A DNA stretch of 64,000 bases, taken from positions 2,790,001-2,854,000 of the forward strand of contig NZ_CP036525.1 in NCBI RefSeq assembly GCF_007741535.1, read 5' to 3'. Shown here one piece after another: positions 56,367-64,000 of the stretch; position 1 is the stretch's first letter; each line of letters starts with the position of its first letter. A program made the position numbers and the translations under genes. The notes under the pieces were generated by a model. That model did no database searches and was not told the DNA's origin. It worked only from the letters and a program-made list of their open reading frames with translations. The stretch comes from Rubripirellula lacrimiformis. Its GTDB lineage: Bacteria > Planctomycetota > Planctomycetia > Pirellulales > Pirellulaceae.

Positions 56367-56410
56367 CGTTGGATGCGAGCTCCACTCGCATCCAACGTGG
56401 GGGAGAGGGG
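56354..56410. terminator. 26-bp perfect inverted repeat, very strong hairpin
   Basis: The arms 56354-56379 and 56385-56410 are perfectly complementary around a 5-base loop; the stem starts CCCCTCTCCCCCACG. No T-run follows, so it is not a standard terminator, but such a stem would strongly affect transcription or translation. It may also be a mobile palindromic repeat. The terminator label is tentative. Confidence 0.5.
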
Positions 56411-56620
56411 CCGGGGGTGAGGGGGGGGGGGGGCTGCCCCAATGCACCGGAAATGCACCTATTTATTGACCCGCTAAAAACTGTGACCTAGATACAAGTG
56501 GTCGTTCGCATCCCAAGAGTCCGTGAATTTACGGGATCGATTCCACGGATCGACGCTTGATTAGCTTCGAGACCCTCTGCCCCATTCGAGTCTTCGCCAC
56601 TTGTGCTTGTCGGAATCAAC

Positions 56621-58042
56621 ATGACTCCCTCTGCTTCGATACTACTGGTCGACGATGACCGCCACCTAGCCGAATCGATGGCCCTGTGGCTGCGTGAAAT
56701 GTCGCATCAGGTCGAAACGGTGGCCACGCTGTCCGAAGCCAAACAGGCCCTGGCGACACGTCGCTTCGATCTGGTCATGACGGATTTGCGTCTGGGCGGC
56801 GAAGATGGATTCGAATTGATCGGTTACACCCGCAAAAAATTCCCTGATGTCGCCGTCTTGGTGATCACCGGATACGCGACCCCCGAAACCGCCGTCGAAG
56901 CGGTCCGCGCCGGGGCCTACGATCTGCTGACCAAGCCACTGATCGATGACGAGTTGACGCTGGCGATCGAACGAGCCATCGGGCAACGCGAAATCACACG
57001 CCAGAACGAAGAACTACGCCAACAACTGGATCGTCGCGCCGGGCTGGAGAACATTCTCAGCCATGACTATCGGATGCTGAAGATCTTTGACGTCGTCGAT
57101 AGCATCGCCGACGCACGTGCATCGGTTCTGATCACCGGCGAAAACGGAACAGGTAAAAGCATGATCGCGCGGGCCATTCACGCTCGCAGCCAACGTCGCA
57201 GCGGCCCATTTGTCGAAGTCGCCTGCGGTGCACTGCCTGACACACTACTGGAAAGTGAATTGTTCGGACACGTCGCTGGTGCCTACACCGGCGCCAACAC
57301 CGATCGTGCTGGCAAGTTCCAATTGGCGGACAGTGGGACGCTGTTCTTGGACGAGATCGCCACCGCAACACCTGCGATGCAGGTGAAACTGCTGCGAGTG
57401 CTTCAGGAATTTCAGTTCGAACAGCTGGGCGGAACCGAGACGCACTCGGTCGACACGCGAGTGATTCTGGCGACGAACGAAAACCTAAGCCAAGCGGTCG
57501 AAGCGGGACGGTTCCGCCAAGATCTGTACTACCGAGTCAACGTCGTCAATATCGTGCTGCCGTCGCTGCGGGAACGAATGGGTGACCTGCCATTGTTGGT
57601 CGACCATTTCCTTCGCGAGGCTGCTGAAACCTGCGGGCGGGACGTGGATGGTTTCGACATGGACGCGATCGAAACGATGCAGGCTTACGCGTGGCCAGGA
57701 AACATTCGCCAGCTAGAAAATGTTGTGGAACGAGCTGTCTTGCTGGGGCGTGGTCCCGTGCTGACCGTCGAAGATCTGCCACCGGAATTGACCGGCAGCG
57801 GCGCCGATGCATCAACCAGTTTGACCGCCGGCAGCGCACCAACCGTCAGCCTGGGCGATGTTTCCGGCAAAACTCTGCGTGAAGCTTTGGAAGGACCCGA
57901 ACGGCAGATTATCTTGCAAACGCTGCGAGCGAATCATTGGAACCGCGCGGCAACGGCCGACGATTTAGACATCAATCGCACCACGTTGTACAAAAAAATG
58001 AAACGCCTAGGCCTCGACGATCCCCGCCTACAATTCGCTTAG
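56621..58042 (+). CDS. Sigma-54-dependent response regulator (NtrC family)
   Basis: The 473-residue activator has a receiver domain (ILLVDDDRHLAESMALWL, Asp in LVMTDLRLGGEDG, Lys in LLTKPLI), an AAA+ domain with Walker A GENGTGKSMIAR, ELFGHVAGAYTGANTDR (GAYTGA variant of the sigma-54 GAFTGA loop), Walker B GTLFLDEIA, and a Fis-type helix-turn-helix (AATADDLDINRTTLYKKMKR). It would activate sigma-54 promoters after phosphorylation; the cognate kinase is not in the window. The ATG at 56621 is the start. Confidence 0.95.
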   Translation: MTPSASILLVDDDRHLAESMALWLREMSHQVETVATLSEAKQALATRRFDLVMTDLRLGGEDGFELIGYTRKKFPDVAVLVITGYATPETAVEAVRAGAYDLLTKPLIDDELTLAIERAIGQREITRQNEELRQQLDRRAGLENILSHDYRMLKIFDVVDSIADARASVLITGENGTGKSMIARAIHARSQRRSGPFVEVACGALPDTLLESELFGHVAGAYTGANTDRAGKFQLADSGTLFLDEIATATPAMQVKLLRVLQEFQFEQLGGTETHSVDTRVILATNENLSQAVEAGRFRQDLYYRVNVVNIVLPSLRERMGDLPLLVDHFLREAAETCGRDVDGFDMDAIETMQAYAWPGNIRQLENVVERAVLLGRGPVLTVEDLPPELTGSGADASTSLTAGSAPTVSLGDVSGKTLREALEGPERQIILQTLRANHWNRAATADDLDINRTTLYKKMKRLGLDDPRLQFA

Positions 58043-58246
58043 GCCGCCCGATTCACGGCAGCCAGTCGACGTCGTTTATCCCATCGCCAAAGATCATTTA
58101 GAAGTGGCATGGGCTTCCAGGGTGTGACGTAAGTCACTGGCTAGCAGCTGTAGACTACGGCACCATTTGCCAGTTTGAAAGCGGCGTCCCGGACGTCAAT
58201 GCATCGGATCGTTACGGTGGCTAGTCCCCGTCCTAGCAAGTTCGAG

Positions 58247-60136
58247 TCAGTTTTGCTTGGCCGTATCGCGTAAAGCGTCTGCGTTCCACAGGATCCGCTG
58301 GATGTCTTGTTGGCGAAGTGCGTTGGTTTGCTTTTGTTGCTGCTGGCGGTTTAGCTTTTCGGTGACTTCTTTGTCGTGGACGCCTAGCGGGACATTTTCC
58401 AGGGACCAGTCATCGCTGCGCTGCGTGGCGAAAGGGATATCGGTCATACGGTCGGCTTGTAGGTTGCCCAGCGGACTGCGGCCCCATGCGTATCGGTAAT
58501 GAACCGGCTCAGGAACCAATGGGCTACGCAGGACGATCGCTTTCTTGTCGGTTTGATCTTGGCCGCGATCGTTGGTGCTGGTGACCAGGTGCTGGGCGCT
58601 GGCGGGTTGGAACTTGCGATCCTTCCCCGCGACCGCAAACCCCAGAATCGGGCCACCGTCGTCAACGGCACTGGCCGCTTCGTCGAGCCGTAGGATGATT
58701 CGATCGTTTTCGATTTGCATGTCTTCAACGATCGGTGGCTTCCAACGGATAGAACGATCAAAGCCGTACTGCGTTGCCAGCGCCCATCGTGCGATTCGTT
58801 CGCCCGCCGGGATCTTCAACTGCGGGTGATACCATCGGCGCCGGAGGTCATACGTGCTGACGAAACCGATGTTCTTGTCGCCGGTTTGATAGAGATCCAG
58901 GAAAGTTTGGTACTGGGCTTCGCGAATGAATGGACCAGGGTTGGCCATCATCTGGCAATAGTTTTCCAGCGTTTGTGCGGTGCCTTCGGTACAGAGCGAC
59001 AAGATGCCAAAAGGCATCGCGGGATCGTCAAACGCTGTTCGCCAGGCAGAGATCATTTGGGGAAACACTTGACGATACATCACTGTCCCGCGAGTTCCAT
59101 CAAAACAGTTGTTGTAGCCCTGGTGAAAAATGGCACCTTTGACGGCCAGACCACTCAGCGGCTCCATCATGCTGGCGAAACAGTTGCCCGGATGGTTCGG
59201 GTCCATCGCCGGACCGGGGCGAAGATCCGATGGCTCGGTTTCGCCCGCGGGCATCGGACGGCCCTCCTTTTGAAACCGAGCGACTTTCTGGCGATAGTTC
59301 TGGATGCGGTTTTCCAAATCGGCCTCTGCATCCCAGTCGCTGACTTTCTGGTTCCAGTCCGCCATCATCGATTTCACCAATGGCGAATCCATTTCGGCAA
59401 GGACGTCCGACGGCGTCCATGTCTGGACCGTGGTCCCACCACGCGATGCGTCGATCACGCCGATGGGCACTTCGGTTGCCATGTGGATTCGACGTGCGAA
59501 CACATAGCCGATCGCGGACAGTTCGCGGGCGATTTCGGGAGTACAGACATCCCAGTCGCCCTTGCGATAGTGACGCCCGAACCATCCGCTCCATTCGTGC
59601 AGTCGCGGGAAGGCCGTCTTCGGCTGCGGACCGTTTTGGGCTGGCACCGTTAGAATGCGGATGTTGGGAAAGTTGGCCGACACGATTTCCAGCTGGCCGT
59701 TTTCGATGCGGTCCAGCGGAAACTCCATGTTGCTTTGTCCGCCCAGCACCCAGACGTCACCGATCAGAATGTTGTCCATGGTCAAGCCCCGATTTGATCC
59801 CGCTACCGTCATGGATTGTGGTTCGGAATTGGCAGCCAAAGCGGGCAAGGTGGCTTTCCATGATCGGTCGTCAGACGCGGTGGTGGCTACTTCATTTCCG
59901 CCGAACGTCACGACGACGTTTTCCCCAGCATCGGCCCATCCCCAAATGGATATCGGCTCATCACGCTGCAGCACCATGTTCGACTGAAACACGTTGCTGA
60001 CGCAAAGTCCCTCGCCGATCGCCGGAACGTCAATGACGTCCTGTTTGGGCATCTGCTGCGAGCGGTTCTGGGCGTCCAGATTGCTATGGAAAAGCAACCC
60101 CACAAACATCCATGAAAAGAGCGGAAGGCGTGACAT
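58247..60136 (-). CDS. Sialate O-acetylesterase-family protein
   Basis: A 629-residue exported SGNH-type esterase with a signal peptide (MSRLPLFSWMFVGLLFHSN). It shows FQSNMVLQRDEPISIWGWA, the Ser-containing WVLGGQSNMEFPL, GAIFHQGYNN (the family usually has a WYQGExN here), and a His in WYHPQLKIPAGERIARWAL. The fold assignment is firm, the exact catalytic Asp is not clear. Such enzymes remove acetyl groups from sugars in algal or animal glycans. It is divergent from the beta-propeller gene. Confidence 0.88.
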   Translation of the reverse strand: MSRLPLFSWMFVGLLFHSNLDAQNRSQQMPKQDVIDVPAIGEGLCVSNVFQSNMVLQRDEPISIWGWADAGENVVVTFGGNEVATTASDDRSWKATLPALAANSEPQSMTVAGSNRGLTMDNILIGDVWVLGGQSNMEFPLDRIENGQLEIVSANFPNIRILTVPAQNGPQPKTAFPRLHEWSGWFGRHYRKGDWDVCTPEIARELSAIGYVFARRIHMATEVPIGVIDASRGGTTVQTWTPSDVLAEMDSPLVKSMMADWNQKVSDWDAEADLENRIQNYRQKVARFQKEGRPMPAGETEPSDLRPGPAMDPNHPGNCFASMMEPLSGLAVKGAIFHQGYNNCFDGTRGTVMYRQVFPQMISAWRTAFDDPAMPFGILSLCTEGTAQTLENYCQMMANPGPFIREAQYQTFLDLYQTGDKNIGFVSTYDLRRRWYHPQLKIPAGERIARWALATQYGFDRSIRWKPPIVEDMQIENDRIILRLDEAASAVDDGGPILGFAVAGKDRKFQPASAQHLVTSTNDRGQDQTDKKAIVLRSPLVPEPVHYRYAWGRSPLGNLQADRMTDIPFATQRSDDWSLENVPLGVHDKEVTEKLNRQQQQKQTNALRQQDIQRILWNADALRDTAKQN

Positions 60137-60300
60137 TTACACATTCTCTTTGTGTTTGGCGTGACAAAAACCCATCCAGGACAAGTTGTCCGTCGGCGGG
60201 CGCTTACGGGAATGAAAAAATCGTGGCTGTGGTATGCTGTGCCGAATCATCGAAACGAATTTTATTGTCTCCCTTTCAAGTTTTCGCGTCAGTAACCTCC

Positions 60301-61434
60301 ATGCCGAATCGTCGTACCTTTCTAAAAACCAGCCTCATGGCGTCCGCTGCGACGGCTGCTTTTTCTCCATCCGCGAATCTTGTGCACGCCGCAGCCAATG
60401 ACGTGCCGGCCGACGAAAATCTGATCGGGCATGGTGACTTTCGCTATCGCGTCAACAAGGACTGGGCACAGGTCAATCCGTTTCGGTTCCCGATCGACAA
60501 CTGCCACGAGATGGTCCAGGATTCGAAGGGCCGGTTGGTGATGATCGGTGACGACCCACGCAACAACATCATTATCTTTGACAAGTCCGGGAAAATCCTC
60601 GACAGCTGGGGGACTTACTGGCCCGGCGGTCATGGTCTGACTTTAGTCGATGAAGGCGGCGAAGACATGCTGTACGTCTGCGAAAGTGGCTGGGCACGTA
60701 GTCTTCAGGACGGCGTCACGATGGTCCGTCAAAATGGATACGTCGCTAAGATGACGATCGACGGAAAGATGATCTTCACCATCAGCCATCCGATGACCGT
60801 GGGCGCCTACACTCCCGAGATGCTGTTTCAGCCCACTGAAACGGCGGTTGCGGGCAATGGGGATATTTACGTTGCCGATGGTTATGGATCCGACTTCATC
60901 CTGCGATACGACCAACACGGCAAGTTCATTCAGAAATTCGGCGGACGCAATAACGACGACAAAAACTACAACTTGGTCAACGCACACGGCATTGCACTGG
61001 ACAACCGGGATCCCGCCAATCCTAGACTGATCGTGACCAGCCGTTCCCAGCAATCGTTCAAGTACTTTTCGTTGGATGGCAAGTGGATCAAAACGGTGCC
61101 GTTGGCCAACCTAAAGATCTGCCGACCGGTGATCCATGGCGACCAAGTTTACGCCGGCGTGTGCTGGAGCCACAACTTTGCGAAAGTCAACGTGCCCAAG
61201 CCGTGGCTGTACCAATCCGGATTCACGATGGTCATGGACAAAAACGATCGCGTGGTCTCTTGCCCCGGAGGTGAGCAACCGATCTATGAAGACGGCGTTT
61301 TGCAAACGGTGAACCAAGACAAGGCCAGAACGTTCTATCACGGTCACGATGTTTGCATCGATGAAGATGACAGCGTTTATGTTTGCCAGTGGAACGGCGA
61401 ACGCACCGCTCCGGTCAAGCTGGAACGGGTTTAG
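60301..61434 (+). CDS. Tat-exported six-bladed beta-propeller (NHL-like) protein
   Basis: This 377-residue protein starts MPNRRTFLKTSLMASAATAA, a twin-arginine signal, and continues with several repeat blades such as DSKGRLVMIGDDPRNNIIIF, NGDIYVADGYGSDFILRYDQ and EDDSVYVCQWNGERTAPVKL. The pattern is that of NHL-repeat / 6-bladed propellers related to peptidylglycine alpha-amidating lyase. Substrate unknown. The ATG at 60301 is chosen over a long upstream extension from 60112 that lies antisense to the esterase signal peptide. Confidence 0.87.
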   Translation: MPNRRTFLKTSLMASAATAAFSPSANLVHAAANDVPADENLIGHGDFRYRVNKDWAQVNPFRFPIDNCHEMVQDSKGRLVMIGDDPRNNIIIFDKSGKILDSWGTYWPGGHGLTLVDEGGEDMLYVCESGWARSLQDGVTMVRQNGYVAKMTIDGKMIFTISHPMTVGAYTPEMLFQPTETAVAGNGDIYVADGYGSDFILRYDQHGKFIQKFGGRNNDDKNYNLVNAHGIALDNRDPANPRLIVTSRSQQSFKYFSLDGKWIKTVPLANLKICRPVIHGDQVYAGVCWSHNFAKVNVPKPWLYQSGFTMVMDKNDRVVSCPGGEQPIYEDGVLQTVNQDKARTFYHGHDVCIDEDDSVYVCQWNGERTAPVKLERV

Positions 61435-61507
61435 TTCAGAACGGCGGGCACACTAGACGCCCGCCATTGGCTCCCAGATTTTCGGTCCTCTTCTATGACC
61501 AGCATGC

Positions 61508-62233
61508 ATGTCGAACACAAATCCTGAAAACAGTATCGCCCTGTTGATTGATGCGGACAACGCGCCTGCCGCAAAGATCGACTTCATCATTTCGGAACTT
61601 GCCACCTATGGCGTGGTCAATATCCGTAAGGCGTACGGGAACTGGACCAAGCGTCCGCTGGATGGTTGGGTCAAAGTGCTGCACGAGTACGCGATTACCC
61701 CCAAACAGGTGTTCGACCTGGTGAAGGGGAAAAACGCGGCTGATATGTCGTTGTTGATCGACGCCATGGACATCCTGTACACCAAGCAGGTCAAAACATT
61801 CGGACTCGTTTCATCGGACTGCGACTTCACCCCGCTGGTGCTGCGACTACGCGAGGATGGCAAGCAGGTGATCGGATTCGGTCGGCAAAAATCGCCAGAA
61901 CCCTTTGTTCTAGCGTGCAGCCATTTCATTTATTTGGATGAAGACGACACCAGCAAAACGCCGCAAAAGAAGAAGGAGAAGTCTGTCTCGTCGCTAAAGC
62001 AGAATACAAAACTGATGAACACGCTTCGAACGGCGGTCAAGGAAGCAGCCGACGAAGACGGTTGGGCAGCCCTGGGGCCAGTGGGGGCCCACATTTCCAA
62101 CCAGAGTCCATTCAATCATCGTACCTACGGTTTTCCCAAACTCAGTGACATGTTCGAAGAGATTGATCTGTTCGACGTTAAAAAGAGCACGCAAGCTGGA
62201 CAAGCGTCGGTGCGAGTGCGGCTTCGAAAGTAG
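61508..62233 (+). CDS. NYN-domain ribonuclease-like protein with LOTUS-type C-terminus
   Basis: The 241-residue protein has a PIN-like NYN domain: NSIALLIDADNAPAAKIDF (first Asp), KGKNAADMSLLIDAMDILY (Asp cluster) and GLVSSDCDFTPLVLRLRE (Asp), the acidic residues expected to bind metal for RNA cleavage. The C-terminal 75 residues (LRTAVKEAADEDGWAALGPV through YGFPKLSDMF) look like an OST-HTH/LOTUS RNA-binding domain. A Lys-rich linker separates them. RNA target unknown. Single gene. Confidence 0.88.
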   Translation: MSNTNPENSIALLIDADNAPAAKIDFIISELATYGVVNIRKAYGNWTKRPLDGWVKVLHEYAITPKQVFDLVKGKNAADMSLLIDAMDILYTKQVKTFGLVSSDCDFTPLVLRLREDGKQVIGFGRQKSPEPFVLACSHFIYLDEDDTSKTPQKKKEKSVSSLKQNTKLMNTLRTAVKEAADEDGWAALGPVGAHISNQSPFNHRTYGFPKLSDMFEEIDLFDVKKSTQAGQASVRVRLRK

Positions 62234-62287
62234 TCGTCGATTGATCGTTCGCCATTCGCTTGATCAAGCGACGATGCATGGTTGTCG

Positions 62288-62569
62288 CTAGGCTTGGGAC
62301 GATCGAAGGCATCCTTGGTGTCGAACGCCACGCAGCAATGCATTCCAGAGCTCCCAAACCAAGAGGGCCTTGGCGATGCCGTCCGGCGACATCATTCGGA
62401 CGCGCTGTTCGGTCGGTTGTAGTCCAGCCATTCTTGCAGGCCTTCGACGGTTTGGATGATCTCGACTTGGTTGGCGGGCGAAATGATGGTTGGCTTGGTT
62501 GCTGCACCCGACCAGACATAGCACCGCCGCACCGATCACTAGCCATGTTGAATTCGTGGAATGTCGCAT
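62288..62569 (-). pseudogene. Small lipoprotein gene, probably with compensating frameshifts
   Basis: From ATG 62569 the frame codes MRHSTNSTWLVIGAAVLCLV followed by GC, a convincing lipoprotein signal. The middle part read in this frame is Arg/His-rich and unnatural, whereas the next frame reads PTIISPANQVEIIQTVEG and LQEWLDYNRPNSASE, which looks like a genuine protein; the first frame becomes natural again at MSPDGIAKALLVWELWNALL. This suggests two nearby one-base indels (about 62480 and 62395). It could also be a sequencing error or a real 93-residue protein. Confidence 0.5.
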
Positions 62570-62862
62570 CGCAATGAATCTCGACGGTAGGTTGAGGAGA
62601 GATCCGGCGGGCTGGATCCGGTGGTCGCTTGCTGGCCGGGTTCGGCAATCACAACGGTAATGCATTTCTAGCGGCGATGCCCTGCTTTTCCAGTCCGATC
62701 GGAATTGGGTTCGTTATCAACAGCGGTCTTGGGTGCCGGGACCGTTTCCGTCTGCCGAACTTGGATCACGACACGAAGTTATACTTGCCGCGAAGGATCG
62801 TGCGATAAAAATGTGTCCGCTCAGTCCAATGTCATTGCCGTCCTCCATCCCAAGAGAATCTC

Positions 62863-64000
62863 GTGACCATTCTGTGCATCATCAACGGTACTGCTGTTCT
62901 GCCCGACCGTTTGCTTCGCGATGCGGTGGTTGTTTGTCGCGACGAACGGATCTCTTACGTCGGCACCGCTCGCTCTCGTGTTCCCGCCGGGGCGAAGGTC
63001 ATCGACGCAAAGGGCGCCTACATTTGCCCAGGATTCGTTGATATCCACATTCACGGTGGCGGTGGCGCCGATGTGATGGACGGTACGGTGGATGCGGTCA
63101 GCACGGTCTGTCAGTCTCACTCTCGACATGGAACGACGACGCTGTTTCCGACGACCAGCACCGGGACCGATGATCAAATCCATGCGATGTTGGCGGCTTG
63201 CGTCGAGGTCCGCGATGGTTGGACCGTGGACGCGGGCAGCAAGATTGGCGGCGTACACCTGTACGGTCCCTACTTTGCCAAAGGGAAGGTTGGCTGTCAC
63301 AACGAATCGGTTTGTCGTACCCCCAAGGCAGCCGAGTTTCGACGCTACTTTGACACTGGCATCGTCCGAGTGGCGACCTGCGCGGCGGAACTTCCAGGAG
63401 CGGCTGCGTTCTATCGCTATGCGACAAAGCAAGGCTGTTTGGTCACTTGTGGACACTCCAATTCCAGCTGGTCAGAGATGGACGCTGGATTTGCAAATGG
63501 AATGCGGCACGTTGATCATTTCTGGTGTGCGATGAGCAACGTGTCGTCGGTTCGCAATCGACTGGGCGTTCCGATGCAAGGCAGCATGCTGGAATACGTG
63601 TTGTCCAATCCGGAAATGAGTACCGAAGTGATCGCTGATGGAAAGCATCTAGCACCCGAGCTGCTGAACTTTGCTTGGCGAATGAAGGGCAGCCAGCGAC
63701 TGTGTCTGGTCACTGACTGCAACCGCGCGTTGGACATGCCACCGGGGCGTTACCGATTCGGCCCCAAGTCCGACGGGTCTTGGTTCACGAGCGATGGCGA
63801 AGTCGGTTGGGCGTCCACGGGATCACTGGCCAGCGCCGTGATGGGAATGGATCACATGGTCCGAACGATGCACAAGATCGGCGGTGTTCCACTTCACGAA
63901 GCTGTTCGGATGGCGACCCTGACGCCAGCCGAGCGAACCGGGATCGACGAACACGTGGGAAGTCTGGCCAAGGGAAAACAAGCCGACATCGTCCTGCTGA
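62863..64000 (+). CDS. nagA: N-acetylglucosamine-6-phosphate deacetylase-like, 3'-truncated by the window
   Basis: The frame starts at GTG 62863, preceded by an AAGAGA ribosome-binding-like stretch, and runs off the window after 379 codons without a stop. It is an amidohydrolase of the NagA group: GFVDIHIHGGGGADVMDG (metal-binding HxH), GGVHLYGPYFAKGKVG, CGHSNSSWSEM, VDHFWCAMSNV, LVTDCNRALDMPPGRY and TLTPAERTGIDEHVGSLAKG. NagA removes the acetyl group from GlcNAc-6-P in amino-sugar breakdown. The usual HLEGPF Glu is replaced by Tyr and the HLFNAM-type motif is altered, so the substrate may differ. Confidence 0.85.
   Translation, partial: MTILCIINGTAVLPDRLLRDAVVVCRDERISYVGTARSRVPAGAKVIDAKGAYICPGFVDIHIHGGGGADVMDGTVDAVSTVCQSHSRHGTTTLFPTTSTGTDDQIHAMLAACVEVRDGWTVDAGSKIGGVHLYGPYFAKGKVGCHNESVCRTPKAAEFRRYFDTGIVRVATCAAELPGAAAFYRYATKQGCLVTCGHSNSSWSEMDAGFANGMRHVDHFWCAMSNVSSVRNRLGVPMQGSMLEYVLSNPEMSTEVIADGKHLAPELLNFAWRMKGSQRLCLVTDCNRALDMPPGRYRFGPKSDGSWFTSDGEVGWASTGSLASAVMGMDHMVRTMHKIGGVPLHEAVRMATLTPAERTGIDEHVGSLAKGKQADIVLL

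Larger units (their letters stand above)
56018..56620. other. Intergenic region with direct repeat and strong hairpin
   Basis: A 603-base divergent gap between the NarL-type and NtrC-type regulator genes. It contains the 100-bp direct repeat, the 26-bp perfect hairpin and a poly-G run (about 56419-56431), listed separately. Beyond that no gene was seen. Confidence 0.6.

Noticed and set aside
1-64000. tRNA, rRNA, riboswitch genes
   Set aside because: No cloverleaf with a convincing T-loop (GTTCGA contexts at the 171-bp repeats lack matching stems), no rRNA core segments and no riboswitch consensus were recognised by eye; a covariance-model scan would be decisive.

Overview
The window looks like a chromosomal segment of a marine planctomycete of the Rhodopirellula/Pirellulales type. 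The evidence is a DUF1559 protein with a type IV prepilin-like N-terminus, two formylglycine-type sulfatases, a sialate O-acetylesterase, a Tat-exported Gfo/Idh/MocA oxidoreductase, a Tat-exported beta-propeller protein, many planctomycete-style hypothetical proteins, genes for tetrahydromethanopterin-linked C1 metabolism, and GC-rich intergenic DNA full of palindromes and tandem repeats. kdsA and BamA-type outer-membrane assembly genes indicate an LPS-bearing outer membrane. This is inferred from gene content; no rRNA or tRNA gene was recognised.

Layout. 0-6.4 kb: end of a polytopic membrane protein, a SWIM+SNF2 helicase, and a DUF1559 protein. 6.4-11.5 kb (minus strand): a Nudix hydrolase and a BamA split into two genes, a secreted five-POTRA protein followed by a lipoprotein beta-barrel with TGATG overlap, plus a small membrane protein. 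11.6-15.6 kb (plus): lipid kinase, kdsA, and a large lipoprotein. 15.6-24 kb: two overlapping methanofuran-biosynthesis genes (mfnF-mfnE), the threonine-to-glycine pair tdh-kbl, a 2-kb array of twelve ~171-bp palindromic repeats, an alpha/beta hydrolase, and an ATP-grasp ligase of the MfnD type. 24-26 kb: an intact IS4-family element inserted in a 49-bp tandem repeat, with a 10-bp target duplication. 26-31 kb (minus): an Fe-S cluster operon sufR-sufC-sufB-sufD-DUF59, with a candidate operator upstream of sufR.

31-45 kb: glucose dehydrogenase-like enzyme, a sugar-phosphate cyclase, an esterase, an aldo/keto reductase, a Gly/Pro-rich secreted protein, a sulfatase, a polyprenyl synthetase, a Gfo/Idh/MocA protein, a 2-Cys peroxiredoxin and a second sulfatase. 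45-48 kb: polysaccharide deacetylase plus glycosyltransferase, and a Mn-type superoxide dismutase. 48-58 kb is rich in regulation and housekeeping: a PAS-GGDEF protein with a degenerate HD-GYP domain divergent from an ECF sigma factor, clpS, an M20 peptidase, serS, a NarL-type response regulator and an NtrC-type regulator. 58-64 kb: sialate O-acetylesterase divergent from a beta-propeller protein, a NYN-domain protein, a small probably frameshifted lipoprotein gene, and the start of a nagA-like gene cut by the window edge.

The most notable items are the split BamA, the family of palindromic elements with one internally amplified copy (19.8-21.9 kb), the datable IS insertion, the methanofuran gene set, and active-site changes in the HD-GYP and NagA-like proteins.
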